Shown: positions 7,181 to 14,784 of the stretch, piece by piece
Layout: every line of letters starts with the position of its first letter
How positions within the stretch are numbered: position 1 is the first letter of the stretch
NCBI GenBank assembly: GCA_944393455.1
Contig: CALYAH010000103.1
Location: 1 to 25,594, forward strand
Direction of reading: 5' to 3'
Source: an uncultured Clostridia bacterium
GTDB lineage: Bacteria > Bacillota > Clostridia > TANB77 > CAG-508
DNA: 25,594 bases
Position numbers and translations under genes: made by a program
The notes under the pieces: model-generated
What the model saw: only the letters and a program-made list of their open reading frames with translations
What the model was told of the DNA's origin: nothing
Database searches by the model: none

Positions 7181-7528
7181 ATGGGAAAAAAAGTAATTAT
7201 CGGAATTTTAGCTGGAATTATAAGTGGTCTATTTTCAACAGGTGGAGGAATGATATTAGTACCAGCATTCATACATTTATTAGATTTAGAAGATGCAAAA
7301 GCAAGAGGTACTTCTATATTTTGTATTTTATCAATGGTTGTTACAAGTAGTTTCTTTTATTATAGAGGAAATTACATTAATTGGAGAATTGCAATTTTGT
7401 GTGCAATTGGAGGAATAATTGGAGGATATATTGGAGCAAAATTGTTGAAAAAATTGCCAACTAAAATACTAAAAATTGCATTTACTATATTTTTAGTTTA
7501 TGTATCATTTAAAATGCTAACAAGTTAA
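7181..7528 (+). CDS. TauE/SafE-family permease, half-size subunit 1
   Basis: A 115-residue membrane protein with about four hydrophobic helices. It matches one half of the TauE/SafE (sulfite or organic-anion exporter-like) family, which is normally about 250 residues made of two repeats. The family signature at the first helix is present: GIISGLFSTGGGMILVPAF, then GTSIFCILSMV and GGIIGGYIGAKLLKKLP. It is directly followed, after 28 bases, by a second half-size gene, so the two probably form a heterodimer equal to one full permease. The ribosome site is poor and sits in a terminator-like hairpin. An out-of-frame ORF beginning at 7147 is not coding. The transported substrate is not known. Confidence 0.82.
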   Translation: MGKKVIIGILAGIISGLFSTGGGMILVPAFIHLLDLEDAKARGTSIFCILSMVVTSSFFYYRGNYINWRIAILCAIGGIIGGYIGAKLLKKLPTKILKIAFTIFLVYVSFKMLTS

Positions 7529-7556
7529 AAAATACAAAAAGAATAGAGGGAACAGT

Positions 7557-7952
7557 ATGTCAGAGATTTTAATAGGTTTAGTATCAGGAATTGTTAGTGG
7601 AACGGGAATGGGAGGAGGAACCATTTTAATATTTCTCCTTACTTTTTTTATGGGGATAGAACAACATATGGCTCAAGCAACAAATTTAATTTTTTTCATT
7701 CCAACTTCTATAGTAGCAATTTTAGTTAATATAAAAAATAAAAATGTAGATTTAAAGTTAGCAATTATTATATCTATTTTTGGAATTTTAGGAGCTATAA
7801 TAGGTGCAAATATATCACTTCATACTGATGTGAATATTCTTAAAAAATGTTTTGGGGTTTTTTTAGCAATAGTGGCAATAAATGAAATATATTCCATAGT
7901 GAAAAAGTATAGAATTACTAAAAATACAAATAATAAAACAAAGGAGAGGTGA
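7557..7952 (+). CDS. TauE/SafE-family permease, half-size subunit 2
   Basis: A 131-residue partner of the gene at 7181. It carries the same repeat pattern: LIGLVSGIVSGTGMGGGTIL, then QATNLIFFIPTSIVAI and GILGAIIGANISLHTD, with about four helices and a basic C-terminal tail (RITKNTNNKTKER). The glycine-rich first helix has TGMGGG where subunit 1 has STGGG. The ribosome site is AGAGGGAA, 5 bases before ATG. The gene is in one transcription unit with its neighbours, and the ribosome site of the next small gene overlaps its end. It is too short to be a whole family member by itself. Confidence 0.82.
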   Translation: MSEILIGLVSGIVSGTGMGGGTILIFLLTFFMGIEQHMAQATNLIFFIPTSIVAILVNIKNKNVDLKLAIIISIFGILGAIIGANISLHTDVNILKKCFGVFLAIVAINEIYSIVKKYRITKNTNNKTKER

Positions 7953-7957
7953 TTTTT

Positions 7958-8098
7958 ATGAAATTTATTAAAGGAGTTATGATTGGTGGATTAATTACAA
8001 CAGGGCTAGTAATGATGTATACAGAGACAAATATGATGAATAAAAAAACAATGATGAAAAAAGGAAAACAAATGGCAAAAAAAATAGGGATTTTATAA
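7958..8098 (+). CDS. Small membrane-associated basic protein (46 aa)
   Basis: A 46-residue ORF (MKFIKGVMIGGLITTGLVMM, then YTETNMMNKK and a basic tail). The ribosome site AAGGAGAGGTGA ends 5 bases before the ATG and overlaps the end of the permease gene. One glycine-rich hydrophobic helix is followed by a Lys/Met-rich tail. The shape recalls short YtxH/YrzQ-like proteins of Firmicutes, but I cannot confirm membership. Strong ribosome site, tight spacing and the terminator directly after it support a real gene. A role as a small accessory subunit of the permease pair is only a guess. Confidence 0.65.
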   Translation: MKFIKGVMIGGLITTGLVMMYTETNMMNKKTMMKKGKQMAKKIGIL

Positions 8099-8101
8099 TA
8101 G

Positions 8102-8146
8102 AAAAAGGTATTTAAACCGATAAAAATCGATTTAAATACCTTTTTT
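8102..8146 (+). terminator. Terminator of the permease operon
   Basis: A 15-bp stem (AAAAAGGTATTTAAA with its complement) has an inner CGAT/ATCG extension after one mismatch, an AAAA loop and a T6 tail. It may also serve the convergent minus-strand gene. Confidence 0.85.
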
Positions 8147-8170
8147 AGTATTACAGTTTAAAAGCAAAGA

Positions 8171-8779
8171 TTAATAATTAAAATCCTTAAAGTCTTCTTC
8201 TTTTAGGCAGTCACATTTTTTATCATAATAGTCATCTTTTTCGCATTTATCATAACTTTTTTCTTTATCACATTTTTTATCATGATGATCATCTTTTTCG
8301 CATTTATCACAATGTTTTTCCTTGTCACATTTATCATGATGTTCTTCTTTTTTACATTTATCGCAATGTTCTTTTCTATCATCTATAAAGCAATCACATT
8401 TTTCACATCTTTCACCTTTTAAGCATTTTCCTTCATGATGACATTTAGCACATATTTTAATTTTCTTTGTATCATTTACCCATATTTGTAAAGCATATTC
8501 TTTTCCAGGACATAAAGGACCAAATACAAATTCTCCTTCTTTATCTGTAAAAGTATGGCCGATAGGTCTTCTTTCCTCTTTACCATGTTCGCAAACAACT
8601 TCTACTAATTTTACAACAGCATTATCAACAGGATCTTTAAAACAATTTTTTACTACACCATAAATAACGTCACGGTTATCTTCTGGCAAAGTGATATCTA
8701 AATCAAATTGTTTTCCACCTGAGATAACGCCATCCACGTCTAAAATTGGGCAATAATGTTTTTTACCATCCATTTCCAT
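8171..8779 (-). CDS. CarboxypepD_reg-like protein with Cys/His/Lys/Asp-rich tail
   Basis: A protein of 202 residues with no signal peptide. Residues about 35-110 look like a carboxypeptidase regulatory-like beta-sandwich (VIYGVVKNCFKDPVDNAVVKL, GHTFTDKEGEFVFGPLCPGKEYALQIWV). From about residue 110 a tail rich in Cys, His, Lys and Asp follows, built of imperfect copies of HCDKCEKDDHHDKKCDKEK-like units. Such a tail could bind metals or crosslink through cysteines; a spore-coat or cell-surface role is possible but not shown. The ATG at 8788 is 0-1 base from the AAAGGA ribosome site; the ATG at 8779 has proper spacing (9 bases) and was chosen. Another Met lies two codons later. The function is not known. 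Confidence 0.7.
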   Translation of the reverse strand: MEMDGKKHYCPILDVDGVISGGKQFDLDITLPEDNRDVIYGVVKNCFKDPVDNAVVKLVEVVCEHGKEERRPIGHTFTDKEGEFVFGPLCPGKEYALQIWVNDTKKIKICAKCHHEGKCLKGERCEKCDCFIDDRKEHCDKCKKEEHHDKCDKEKHCDKCEKDDHHDKKCDKEKSYDKCEKDDYYDKKCDCLKEEDFKDFNY

Positions 8780-8802
8780 ATATCTCATTCCTTTCTTTTT
8801 TT

Positions 8803-8846
8803 ACAACATAAATGTTGTTTAATATATCATATGAGAAAAATGTCAA
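8803..8846 (-). promoter_or_regulatory. Promoter with adjacent palindrome for the Cys-rich protein gene
   Basis: On the minus strand TTGACA (8841-8846), 16 bases, TATTAA (8819-8824), a fair sigma-A match. Directly downstream is the palindrome ACAACAT-AA-ATGTTGT (8803-8818), placed where a repressor operator or a 5' leader hairpin would be expected. Confidence 0.5.
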
Positions 8847-8989
8847 AAGTTGATATATTCTGTCCAATAAATTTTAAATAAATAAGAGTCTCAAAATAGA
8901 AATGTACAAAACTAAAAAAATTTTAAAAAGACGTATTTTCTGAAAATAAGAGCATACAATTAAAGTAGCTTGAACTTGGAGGTTATTTT

Positions 8990-9763
8990 ATGTTTTTAGT
9001 ATTTAACAAACAGAAAATATATACATATGCTGTATCTTTGATAACTGTAATATTATTGTTTTGTGTGGCAACTACTCTAAGCAAGGCTGGAGGAACGGTG
9101 CCAACGTCAGCAACTAATCAAAAATTACTACCTATTTATAATGTACAAACAGAAGAAAACAAAGTTGCTTTTACAATGAATTGTGCATGGAAAGCTGACG
9201 ATATTGATGCTATTTTAGAAACATTAAAAAATAATAATACAAAAATCACATTTTTTATGGTAGGAGACTGGATAGAAAAATTTCCAGAAGCAGTTAAAAA
9301 GATACATGATGCAGGGCATGAAATAGCAAGTCATAGTGATACTCATCCACATGTTAATAATTTAAGTTATGAAGAAAATATTAGTGAAATAGAAAAAAGT
9401 AATGAAAAAATTGAAGAAATAACTGGAACAAAAACTCAAATTTATAGGGCACCATATGGTGAATATAATGATACTGTAATAAAAGCAGCTCAAGATAAAG
9501 GATACTATACTATACAGTGGAATTTAGATACATTAGATTACACAGGGATAACAGGAGATGAAATGTGGAATAGGTTAAAAAATAAGATAAAAGCAGGAGA
9601 TATTATATTAAGTCACAATGGAACTGAACATACAGCAGAAGCTTTAGACATGTTAATTAAAAACATAAAAGAAAAAGGTTTAGAAGTAGTAAGGATATCT
9701 GATTTAATCTATAAAGACGGATATAGTATTAACAGTAATGGAACACAAATAAAAAGTAAATAA
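8990..9763 (+). CDS. PdaB-like polysaccharide deacetylase family protein
   Basis: A 257-residue protein with an N-terminal signal anchor (about 10-30) and a NodB-type fold placed outside the membrane. It resembles the PdaB/spore-associated branch: KITFFMVGDWIEKFPE, HEIASHSDTHPHVNNLS (H115, H119), IYRAPYGEYND, then DIILSHNGTEHTAEAL. The usual TFDD/TFDxxW motif reads TMNCAWKADD: Asn64 stands where the catalytic Asp is expected, though two Asp follow at 70-71. Activity may therefore be altered, or the ADD pair may substitute; similar TxNCAW versions occur in clostridia as far as I recall. The ribosome site is TTGGAGG. It may act on spore cortex or wall peptidoglycan (inference). It is monocistronic or co-transcribed with the gene at 9823. 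Confidence 0.85.
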   Translation: MFLVFNKQKIYTYAVSLITVILLFCVATTLSKAGGTVPTSATNQKLLPIYNVQTEENKVAFTMNCAWKADDIDAILETLKNNNTKITFFMVGDWIEKFPEAVKKIHDAGHEIASHSDTHPHVNNLSYEENISEIEKSNEKIEEITGTKTQIYRAPYGEYNDTVIKAAQDKGYYTIQWNLDTLDYTGITGDEMWNRLKNKIKAGDIILSHNGTEHTAEALDMLIKNIKEKGLEVVRISDLIYKDGYSINSNGTQIKSK

Positions 9764-9822
9764 GGTATAAATTTACCAAAAAAGGAAATAATAAGATAGA
9801 TAAAATAATTAAGGGGTACAGA

Positions 9823-10332
9823 ATGACTTTTATTGGAATAATCTCAGATTATAAGAGTTTTGAGAGAATAGAAGAACATTTTTTAGATAAAAAATTGGAT
9901 ATTAATCTAATTCATATTAATAAAAATAGTATATCAAATATGAAAAATATTAAATTTGAAACATTAATAATTGATTGTAACTTAAAGGATTTTGATAGAG
10001 AAAAGTTAATTATAGAACATATATGTAGTAACTCAAAATATTTGGTGATAAATACAGATATTAATAAAGCAGATGAATTAGTAAACAAACCAAAAGGAGA
10101 GATAATAACATATGGATTAAATCAAAAATCAGATGTAACAGTATCTAGTATAACAGATACCGGAATACTTATTTATAGGCAAAGAAATATTAAAAATATA
10201 GAAAATAAAACTTATGAAATAGGAGAACAATTGATAAAACTAAAAGAAGAAACAAACTTAAAAACATATGAAGTTTTAATAATTTTTATAATTTTTAGCT
10301 TATATTATTACCCCATAATCGATGAAATATAG
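9823..10332 (+). CDS. Unrecognised 169-aa protein
   Basis: I do not recognise this protein with confidence. The N-terminal half alternates beta strands and helices (TFIGIISDYKSFERIEEHF, TLIIDCNL, YLVINTDI), like a Rossmann-type fold. The middle segment GEIITYGLNQKSDVTVSSI loosely recalls the linker and C-terminal start of Mur ligases (TYG..., then V.ASxI), but there is no ATP-binding loop. The C-terminus is a short hydrophobic stretch (VLIIFIIFSLYYYPII), perhaps a membrane anchor. The ribosome site is AAGGGG, 6 bases before ATG, and the gene begins 59 bases after the PdaB-like gene, so both may share a transcript. It may be a clostridia-specific family. Confidence 0.6.
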   Translation: MTFIGIISDYKSFERIEEHFLDKKLDINLIHINKNSISNMKNIKFETLIIDCNLKDFDREKLIIEHICSNSKYLVINTDINKADELVNKPKGEIITYGLNQKSDVTVSSITDTGILIYRQRNIKNIENKTYEIGEQLIKLKEETNLKTYEVLIIFIIFSLYYYPIIDEI

Positions 10333-10371
10333 GAAAAATCTAACTTTTTTGAAGAAAATTAACTTTTTATG

Positions 10372-10400
10372 TAGACAAAACCAAAAAAATGTTGTATAAT
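10372..10400 (+). promoter_or_regulatory. Promoter of the SSB-like gene
   Basis: TAGACA (10372-10377), 17 bases, TATAAT (10395-10400), with a T two bases ahead of the -10. It leaves a leader of nearly 90 bases before the gene at 10495. The rest of the 10333-10494 gap is A-rich with no further structure seen. Confidence 0.7.
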
Positions 10401-10494
10401 AGGAAATGTAGATTAATGATACGTAAAGAAACATACAAAATCATAAAATAATTAAATCAACTGAAGATAAATAAAAAATAAAGAAAAAAAGAAA

Positions 10495-11196
10495 ATGGAT
10501 ACAAATGATTTAGAAAACAACTATCTAACATTAGTTGGTAAAGTTACAGGTGAAAAAAGATTTAGTCATGAGATTTATGGAGAAAGGTTTTATATATTTA
10601 ACCTAGAAATACCACGTTTAAGTGGAAATAGTGATATTATACCAATCACAGTCTCAGAAAGACTAATCCAAGAAGAAACTCTACAAGAAGGAAAAAAACT
10701 ATTAGTAAAAGGTCAATTTAGATCATATAATAGTTATGAAAATGAAAAAAACAGATTAATATTAACTGTTTTTACAAAGGATATTGTAGAGCTTAAAGAA
10801 GAAGACGAAGAAGAAGAAAATGAAATTGTAAAAAAAGATATTGTAACAAATGAAGTGGTATTAATAGGTTATATATGTAAGAAACCTATCTATAGACAAA
10901 CACCATTTGGAAGAGAAATATCAGATATTTTACTTGCTGTAAATAGAGCTTATAATAAATCAGACTATATTCCATGTATTGCATGGGGAAGAAACGCAAG
11001 ATTTTGCCAAAACTTAGAAGTAGGTAGTCAAGTAAAAATAGTAGGAAGAGTACAATCTAGAACTTATGAGAAAAAACATGAAGATGGTACAGTTGAAACT
11101 AGAGTGGCTTACGAAGTTTCAATTGGTAGCTTAGAAGTTATAGAAGAAAAAAATACTGAAAAAGAAGTAGAGACAGAAAATCAAGAAGCTGTATAA
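10495..11196 (+). CDS. Tandem OB-fold single-stranded DNA-binding protein
   Basis: A 233-residue protein with two SSB-like OB domains. Domain 1 (about 8-98: LTLVGKVTGEKRFSHEIYG, FYIFNLEIPRLSG, LLVKGQFRSYN) and domain 2 (about 118-218: NEVVLIGYICKKPIYRQTP, FGREISDILLAVNRAYN, YIPCIAWGRNARF, KIVGRVQSRTYEKK) are joined by an acidic linker EEDEEEENE. Ordinary bacterial SSB has one OB domain of about 110 residues and an acidic tip ending DDDIPF; here the tail is acidic but lacks that tip. Two OB folds per chain suggest it works as a dimer. It is probably an extra SSB, not the replicative one. The ribosome site is weak (AAAGAAAAAAAG). A terminator follows. Confidence 0.85.
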   Translation: MDTNDLENNYLTLVGKVTGEKRFSHEIYGERFYIFNLEIPRLSGNSDIIPITVSERLIQEETLQEGKKLLVKGQFRSYNSYENEKNRLILTVFTKDIVELKEEDEEEENEIVKKDIVTNEVVLIGYICKKPIYRQTPFGREISDILLAVNRAYNKSDYIPCIAWGRNARFCQNLEVGSQVKIVGRVQSRTYEKKHEDGTVETRVAYEVSIGSLEVIEEKNTEKEVETENQEAV

Positions 11197-11210
11197 ATAA
11201 TAGAAGATAT

Positions 11211-11248
11211 AAAAAGTTTCAAAAGGCTAGTCTTTTGAAACTTTTTTT
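11211..11248 (+). terminator. Terminator after the SSB-like gene
   Basis: A perfect 15-bp stem (11211-11225 with 11232-11246), loop GCTAGT, T7 tail. Confidence 0.9.
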
Positions 11249-11287
11249 GGTATAATCGGAAAAGAAAAAAACGAAAGGAGCACAAGA

Positions 11288-12973
11288 ATGAAAAAACAAG
11301 AAACAAAAGCAAATAAAACTAGGAAAATAAGCTCAAATATAAAATTTACAATACTAGCAGTAATACTAATTGCTATTTTTTGTATAGCAATAACACCAGT
11401 AACATTACAAAATGATACATTTTATACGATTAGAATAGGAGAACATATTATAGAAAATGGAATAGATATGCAAGATCCATTTTCTTGGCACGAGAATTTG
11501 GCTTACACATATCCACATTGGGCTTATGATGTAATAACTTATCTGATTTATTCAGCATTTGGAATGACTGGAATTTATATAACCACTTGTATATTATCGG
11601 TTGTCCTAGGACTATGCATTTATATGGTGAATTGTAAATTAACTAAAAATCAATTAATATCTTTTATAATTACTATAGGTGTTATGTATTTAATTAGAGA
11701 TTATGTAGCAGCAAGAGCACAATTAGTAACATTTATCTTGTTTATACTAACGATATTCTTCATTGAAAAATTTTTAGAGACAAAGAAAAAGAGATATGCA
11801 ATAGGATTAATTATTATTCCGATTTTAATAGCAAATTTACACTTGGCAGTTTTTCCATTCTACTTTGTATTATATTTACCATATATAGCAGAATATATTA
11901 TAGCTAGCCTTTCAGAAAGGATTATATATAGAAAAGGTACAAGAAAAAAATTAGAAAGAAAAATAGAAAAATTGTCTAAAACTTCAGAAAATGAAGAGAA
12001 AGTAAAAGAATTACAAGAAAAATTAAAAGAATTAGACGAAAGAGTAGATAAAATCAAAATTAAAAGAACAAAAGAATTACAAAATCCATATAGAATTAGG
12101 TTAAATAAAAATGATAATGTAAAATGGTTAATATTAGTTATGATTATTTGCCTATTTACAGGATTATTAACACCTTTAGGAACAACCCCATATACCTATT
12201 TAGTAAAAACTATGGAAGGTAATACAACACAAAATATAAATGAACATTTACCAATGACACTTGCTGATGATACAGAAATGATTTGTACTTTAATTCTATT
12301 TTTATCTATATTAATTTTTACAAAAGCAAAGATTAGATTAAGTGATTTGTTTATGTTAGCAGGATTATGCTATTTAATGTTAAAATCTAGAAGGCAAGTG
12401 ACCATGTTTGTATTGATTTGTTCTGTTATATTAAATAGATTAATTTGCGAACTAGAAAATATTTATAGTAAAGGAACAATAGAGAAAGCAACTAAAAAAG
12501 TAACAAGTATAGTGGGAATTATTTTAACATCAATTATTATGCTAATATTTAGTTATGATATGGTAAAAGACAAATTTGATGATACTTACATTGATGAGTC
12601 AAGTTATCCGGTTCAAGCATGTGACTATATTATAGAAAACATAGATTTAGGAAAAGCTAAATTCTATAATGAATATAATTATGGTAGTTATATGTTATTT
12701 AGGGGAATACCAGTATTCATTGATTCAAGAGCAGATCTATATGCACCTGAGTTTAGTGGTAAGAAAGACGATATCTTTATGGATTTTATAGGAACATCTA
12801 ATATAAGCAAATTTTATGAAGACACATTTGAGAAATATGGTATTACTCATGTTATAACATATGAAAATTCAAAAATGAACATGATTATAACCAAAACACA
12901 AGATGAAAATTATAAAGAATTATATAAAGATGATTATTTTGTAGTATATGAAAGAGTAAGTGAACAAGAATGA
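11288..12973 (+). CDS. GT-C-like multi-pass membrane protein with coiled-coil insertion
   Basis: A 561-residue protein with roughly ten hydrophobic helices. The N-terminal part resembles GT-C membrane glycosyltransferases: after helix 1 an extracellular loop has NDTFYTIRIGEHIIENG, then DPFSWHENLAY and HWAYDVITYLIY, where acidic residues would sit at the active site. Residues about 210-265 form a charged cytoplasmic insertion (KLERKIEKLSKTSENEEKV, LKELDERVDKIKIK) likely to be coiled coil. After more helices, a soluble C-terminal domain contains YNYGSYMLFRGIPVFIDSRADL, a pattern seen in large bacterial membrane proteins of this group. The donor and acceptor are not known. The ribosome site is AAAGGAG. 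Its stop overlaps the start of rluD (ATGA), so the two are translationally coupled. Confidence 0.75.
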   Translation: MKKQETKANKTRKISSNIKFTILAVILIAIFCIAITPVTLQNDTFYTIRIGEHIIENGIDMQDPFSWHENLAYTYPHWAYDVITYLIYSAFGMTGIYITTCILSVVLGLCIYMVNCKLTKNQLISFIITIGVMYLIRDYVAARAQLVTFILFILTIFFIEKFLETKKKRYAIGLIIIPILIANLHLAVFPFYFVLYLPYIAEYIIASLSERIIYRKGTRKKLERKIEKLSKTSENEEKVKELQEKLKELDERVDKIKIKRTKELQNPYRIRLNKNDNVKWLILVMIICLFTGLLTPLGTTPYTYLVKTMEGNTTQNINEHLPMTLADDTEMICTLILFLSILIFTKAKIRLSDLFMLAGLCYLMLKSRRQVTMFVLICSVILNRLICELENIYSKGTIEKATKKVTSIVGIILTSIIMLIFSYDMVKDKFDDTYIDESSYPVQACDYIIENIDLGKAKFYNEYNYGSYMLFRGIPVFIDSRADLYAPEFSGKKDDIFMDFIGTSNISKFYEDTFEKYGITHVITYENSKMNMIITKTQDENYKELYKDDYFVVYERVSEQE

Positions 12974-13893
12974 GAGAATTTATAGTAAACAAAGAAGAGA
13001 TAAATTATAGAATAGATGCATATTTAGCACAAAAAAATAAAGATATTTCAAGAGTTGCTATTCAAAGATTAATAACAGAAAAGAAAATATTAGTAAATGG
13101 AAAAAAAACAAAACCATCTTATAAGGTTCAAGAAAATGATCACATAACATTAGAAGAAGAAAAGCCAAAAGAGATATCTTTAAAAGCACAAGAAATACCA
13201 ATTGAAATAATTTATGAAGATAAAGATATAATTGTAGTAAATAAACCAAAGGGACTTGTAGTACATCCTGCTAATGGAAATCCAGATGGAACTTTAGTAA
13301 ATGCAATTATGGCTATTTGCAAAGATTCTCTGTCTGGAATTGGAGGAGAAATAAGGCCAGGAATAGTGCATAGATTAGATAAAGATACATCTGGAATATT
13401 AATAGTTGCTAAAAATGATAAATCACATATTAATTTAAGTGAGCAAATTAAAAATCATGAAGTAGAAAAAACATATATTGCTTTAGTAAAAGGAGTTGTA
13501 AAAGAGAACGAAGCAACTATTAATATGCCAATAGGGAGAAGTCCAAAAGATAGAAAAAAAATGGCAGTTGTTAAAAATGGAAAAGAAGCAATAACTCACT
13601 TTAAAGTGTTAAAAAGATATAATAATTATACATTATTAGAAGTTAAAATTGAAACAGGAAGAACGCATCAAATTAGAGTACATCTAACACAAATTGGATA
13701 CCCAATAGTGGGGGATACCACTTATTCAAATGGAAAAAATAAGTGGAACGTACAAGGACAATGTTTACATGCAAAAAGTCTAAAATTCAAACATCCAATA
13801 ACAAAAAAAGAAATGTATTTAGAAGCTAAAATACCAGAATATTTTGAAAAAATATTAAAAGAATTAAATGAGACAAAGGGGACAGAGCTTTAA
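12970..13893 (+). CDS. rluD: RluA/RluD-family pseudouridine synthase
   Basis: A 307-residue enzyme that converts uridine to pseudouridine in 23S rRNA. The N-terminal S4 domain (about 12-75: YLAQKNKDISRVAIQRLI, ILVNGK) binds RNA. The catalytic domain has IVVNKPKGLVVHPANGN and GIVHRLDKDTSGILIV with catalytic Asp137, then GRTHQIRVHLTQIGYPIVGD. Length and order fit RluD. The start overlaps the stop of the membrane-protein gene by 4 bases. The last residues (NETKGTEL and stop) are encoded inside the left arm of the perfect inverted repeat at 13867, so that repeat has supplied or replaced the natural end of the protein. Whether it is RluD or a paralogue of the RluA family cannot be settled from one window. 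Confidence 0.93.
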   Translation: MREFIVNKEEINYRIDAYLAQKNKDISRVAIQRLITEKKILVNGKKTKPSYKVQENDHITLEEEKPKEISLKAQEIPIEIIYEDKDIIVVNKPKGLVVHPANGNPDGTLVNAIMAICKDSLSGIGGEIRPGIVHRLDKDTSGILIVAKNDKSHINLSEQIKNHEVEKTYIALVKGVVKENEATINMPIGRSPKDRKKMAVVKNGKEAITHFKVLKRYNNYTLLEVKIETGRTHQIRVHLTQIGYPIVGDTTYSNGKNKWNVQGQCLHAKSLKFKHPITKKEMYLEAKIPEYFEKILKELNETKGTEL

Positions 13894-13987
13894 TGTCTCA
13901 TTTTTCTGTCGAAATTTGTTATTTACAAAAACTGACATAATTCTACAAAAATATGAGACATTAAAGCTCTGTCCCCTTTGTCTCATT
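13867..13987. repeat. Perfect 35-bp inverted repeat, REP-doublet-like
   Basis: The arms 13867-13901 and 13953-13987 are exact inverted copies with a 51-base spacer. Each arm is itself a hairpin (AATGAGACA with TGTCTCATT) around AAGGGGACAGAGC, so the unit is a pair of REP-like hairpins facing each other. The left arm contains the stop of rluD; the right arm ends one base before the AGGAGG of rluB. Very high identity suggests recent origin or active correction. Confidence 0.75.
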
Positions 13988-13997
13988 AGGAGGAAAA

Positions 13998-14732
13998 ATG
14001 GAAGATAAAATTAGGTTGCAAAAATATTTAGCAGAGTGTGGTATAGCATCTAGAAGGAAAGCAGAAGAATTGATTTTACAGGGAAAAATAAGGGTAAATG
14101 GAAAAATAGTTACAGAATTAGGAACAAAGATAATGCCACAAATAGATAAAGTATTTTATAATGATAAAGAAATACATAGACAAGAAGAATTGATTTATAT
14201 CTTATTGAATAAACCAATTGGGTATGTAACAACAGTAAAAGACCAATTTAATAGAGATTCTGTTTTAGATTTGATAAAAACTAATAAAAGACTAGTACCA
14301 GTCGGAAGATTAGATATGTATACATCAGGAGCTTTGATCCTTACAAACGATGGGGATTTTGTATATAAGGTTACACATCCAAAACATGAAATAGAAAAAA
14401 CATACACAGTAACTATAAAAGGAATTATAAAAAGAGAAGAAGTAGAAAAACTAAGAAAAGGTGTAAAAATAGAAGATTATATTACGAAACCAGCAAAAGT
14501 AAAAATTTTAAAGACAGATGAAGAGAAAAATAGTTCTAGATTGGAAATTATTATTCATGAAGGAAAAAATAGGCAAGTGAGAAAAATGTGTGAAGCCATT
14601 GGGCATAAAGTATTAGCATTACATAGAAGTAAAATTGCGGGAATAGGAGTAAAAGATATACCACTTGGAAAATGGAGATATTTAAATTCAAAAGAAGTAC
14701 AAAGAATTTTAAATGAAAATATTGAAAAATAA
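13998..14732 (+). CDS. rluB: RsuA/RluB-family pseudouridine synthase
   Basis: A 244-residue enzyme of the RsuA/RluB/RluE/RluF family that makes pseudouridine in rRNA. An N-terminal S4 domain (IRLQKYLAECGIASRRKAEE, IRVNGK) is followed by the catalytic domain with NKPIGYVTT and VPVGRLDMYTSGALILTNDG (catalytic Asp106), then HEGKNRQVRKMCEAIGHKV. The presence of the S4 domain and the length favour RluB over RluE. The ribosome site TTAGGAGGAAAA is separated from the inverted repeat by a single base, so transcript folding of that repeat could affect initiation. It follows rluD by 104 bases, all occupied by the repeat. Confidence 0.88.
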   Translation: MEDKIRLQKYLAECGIASRRKAEELILQGKIRVNGKIVTELGTKIMPQIDKVFYNDKEIHRQEELIYILLNKPIGYVTTVKDQFNRDSVLDLIKTNKRLVPVGRLDMYTSGALILTNDGDFVYKVTHPKHEIEKTYTVTIKGIIKREEVEKLRKGVKIEDYITKPAKVKILKTDEEKNSSRLEIIIHEGKNRQVRKMCEAIGHKVLALHRSKIAGIGVKDIPLGKWRYLNSKEVQRILNENIEK

Positions 14733-14784
14733 ATTTTTAAAAGATATAATATAACCAAACATAAGATAAAAGGAGAAAAAACAA

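Noticed and set aside
7147..7350. 67-residue ORF overlapping the first permease gene
   Set aside because: It runs through the terminator-like hairpin in another frame and its residues look like a frame shadow; the overlapping frame encodes a clear TauE/SafE repeat.
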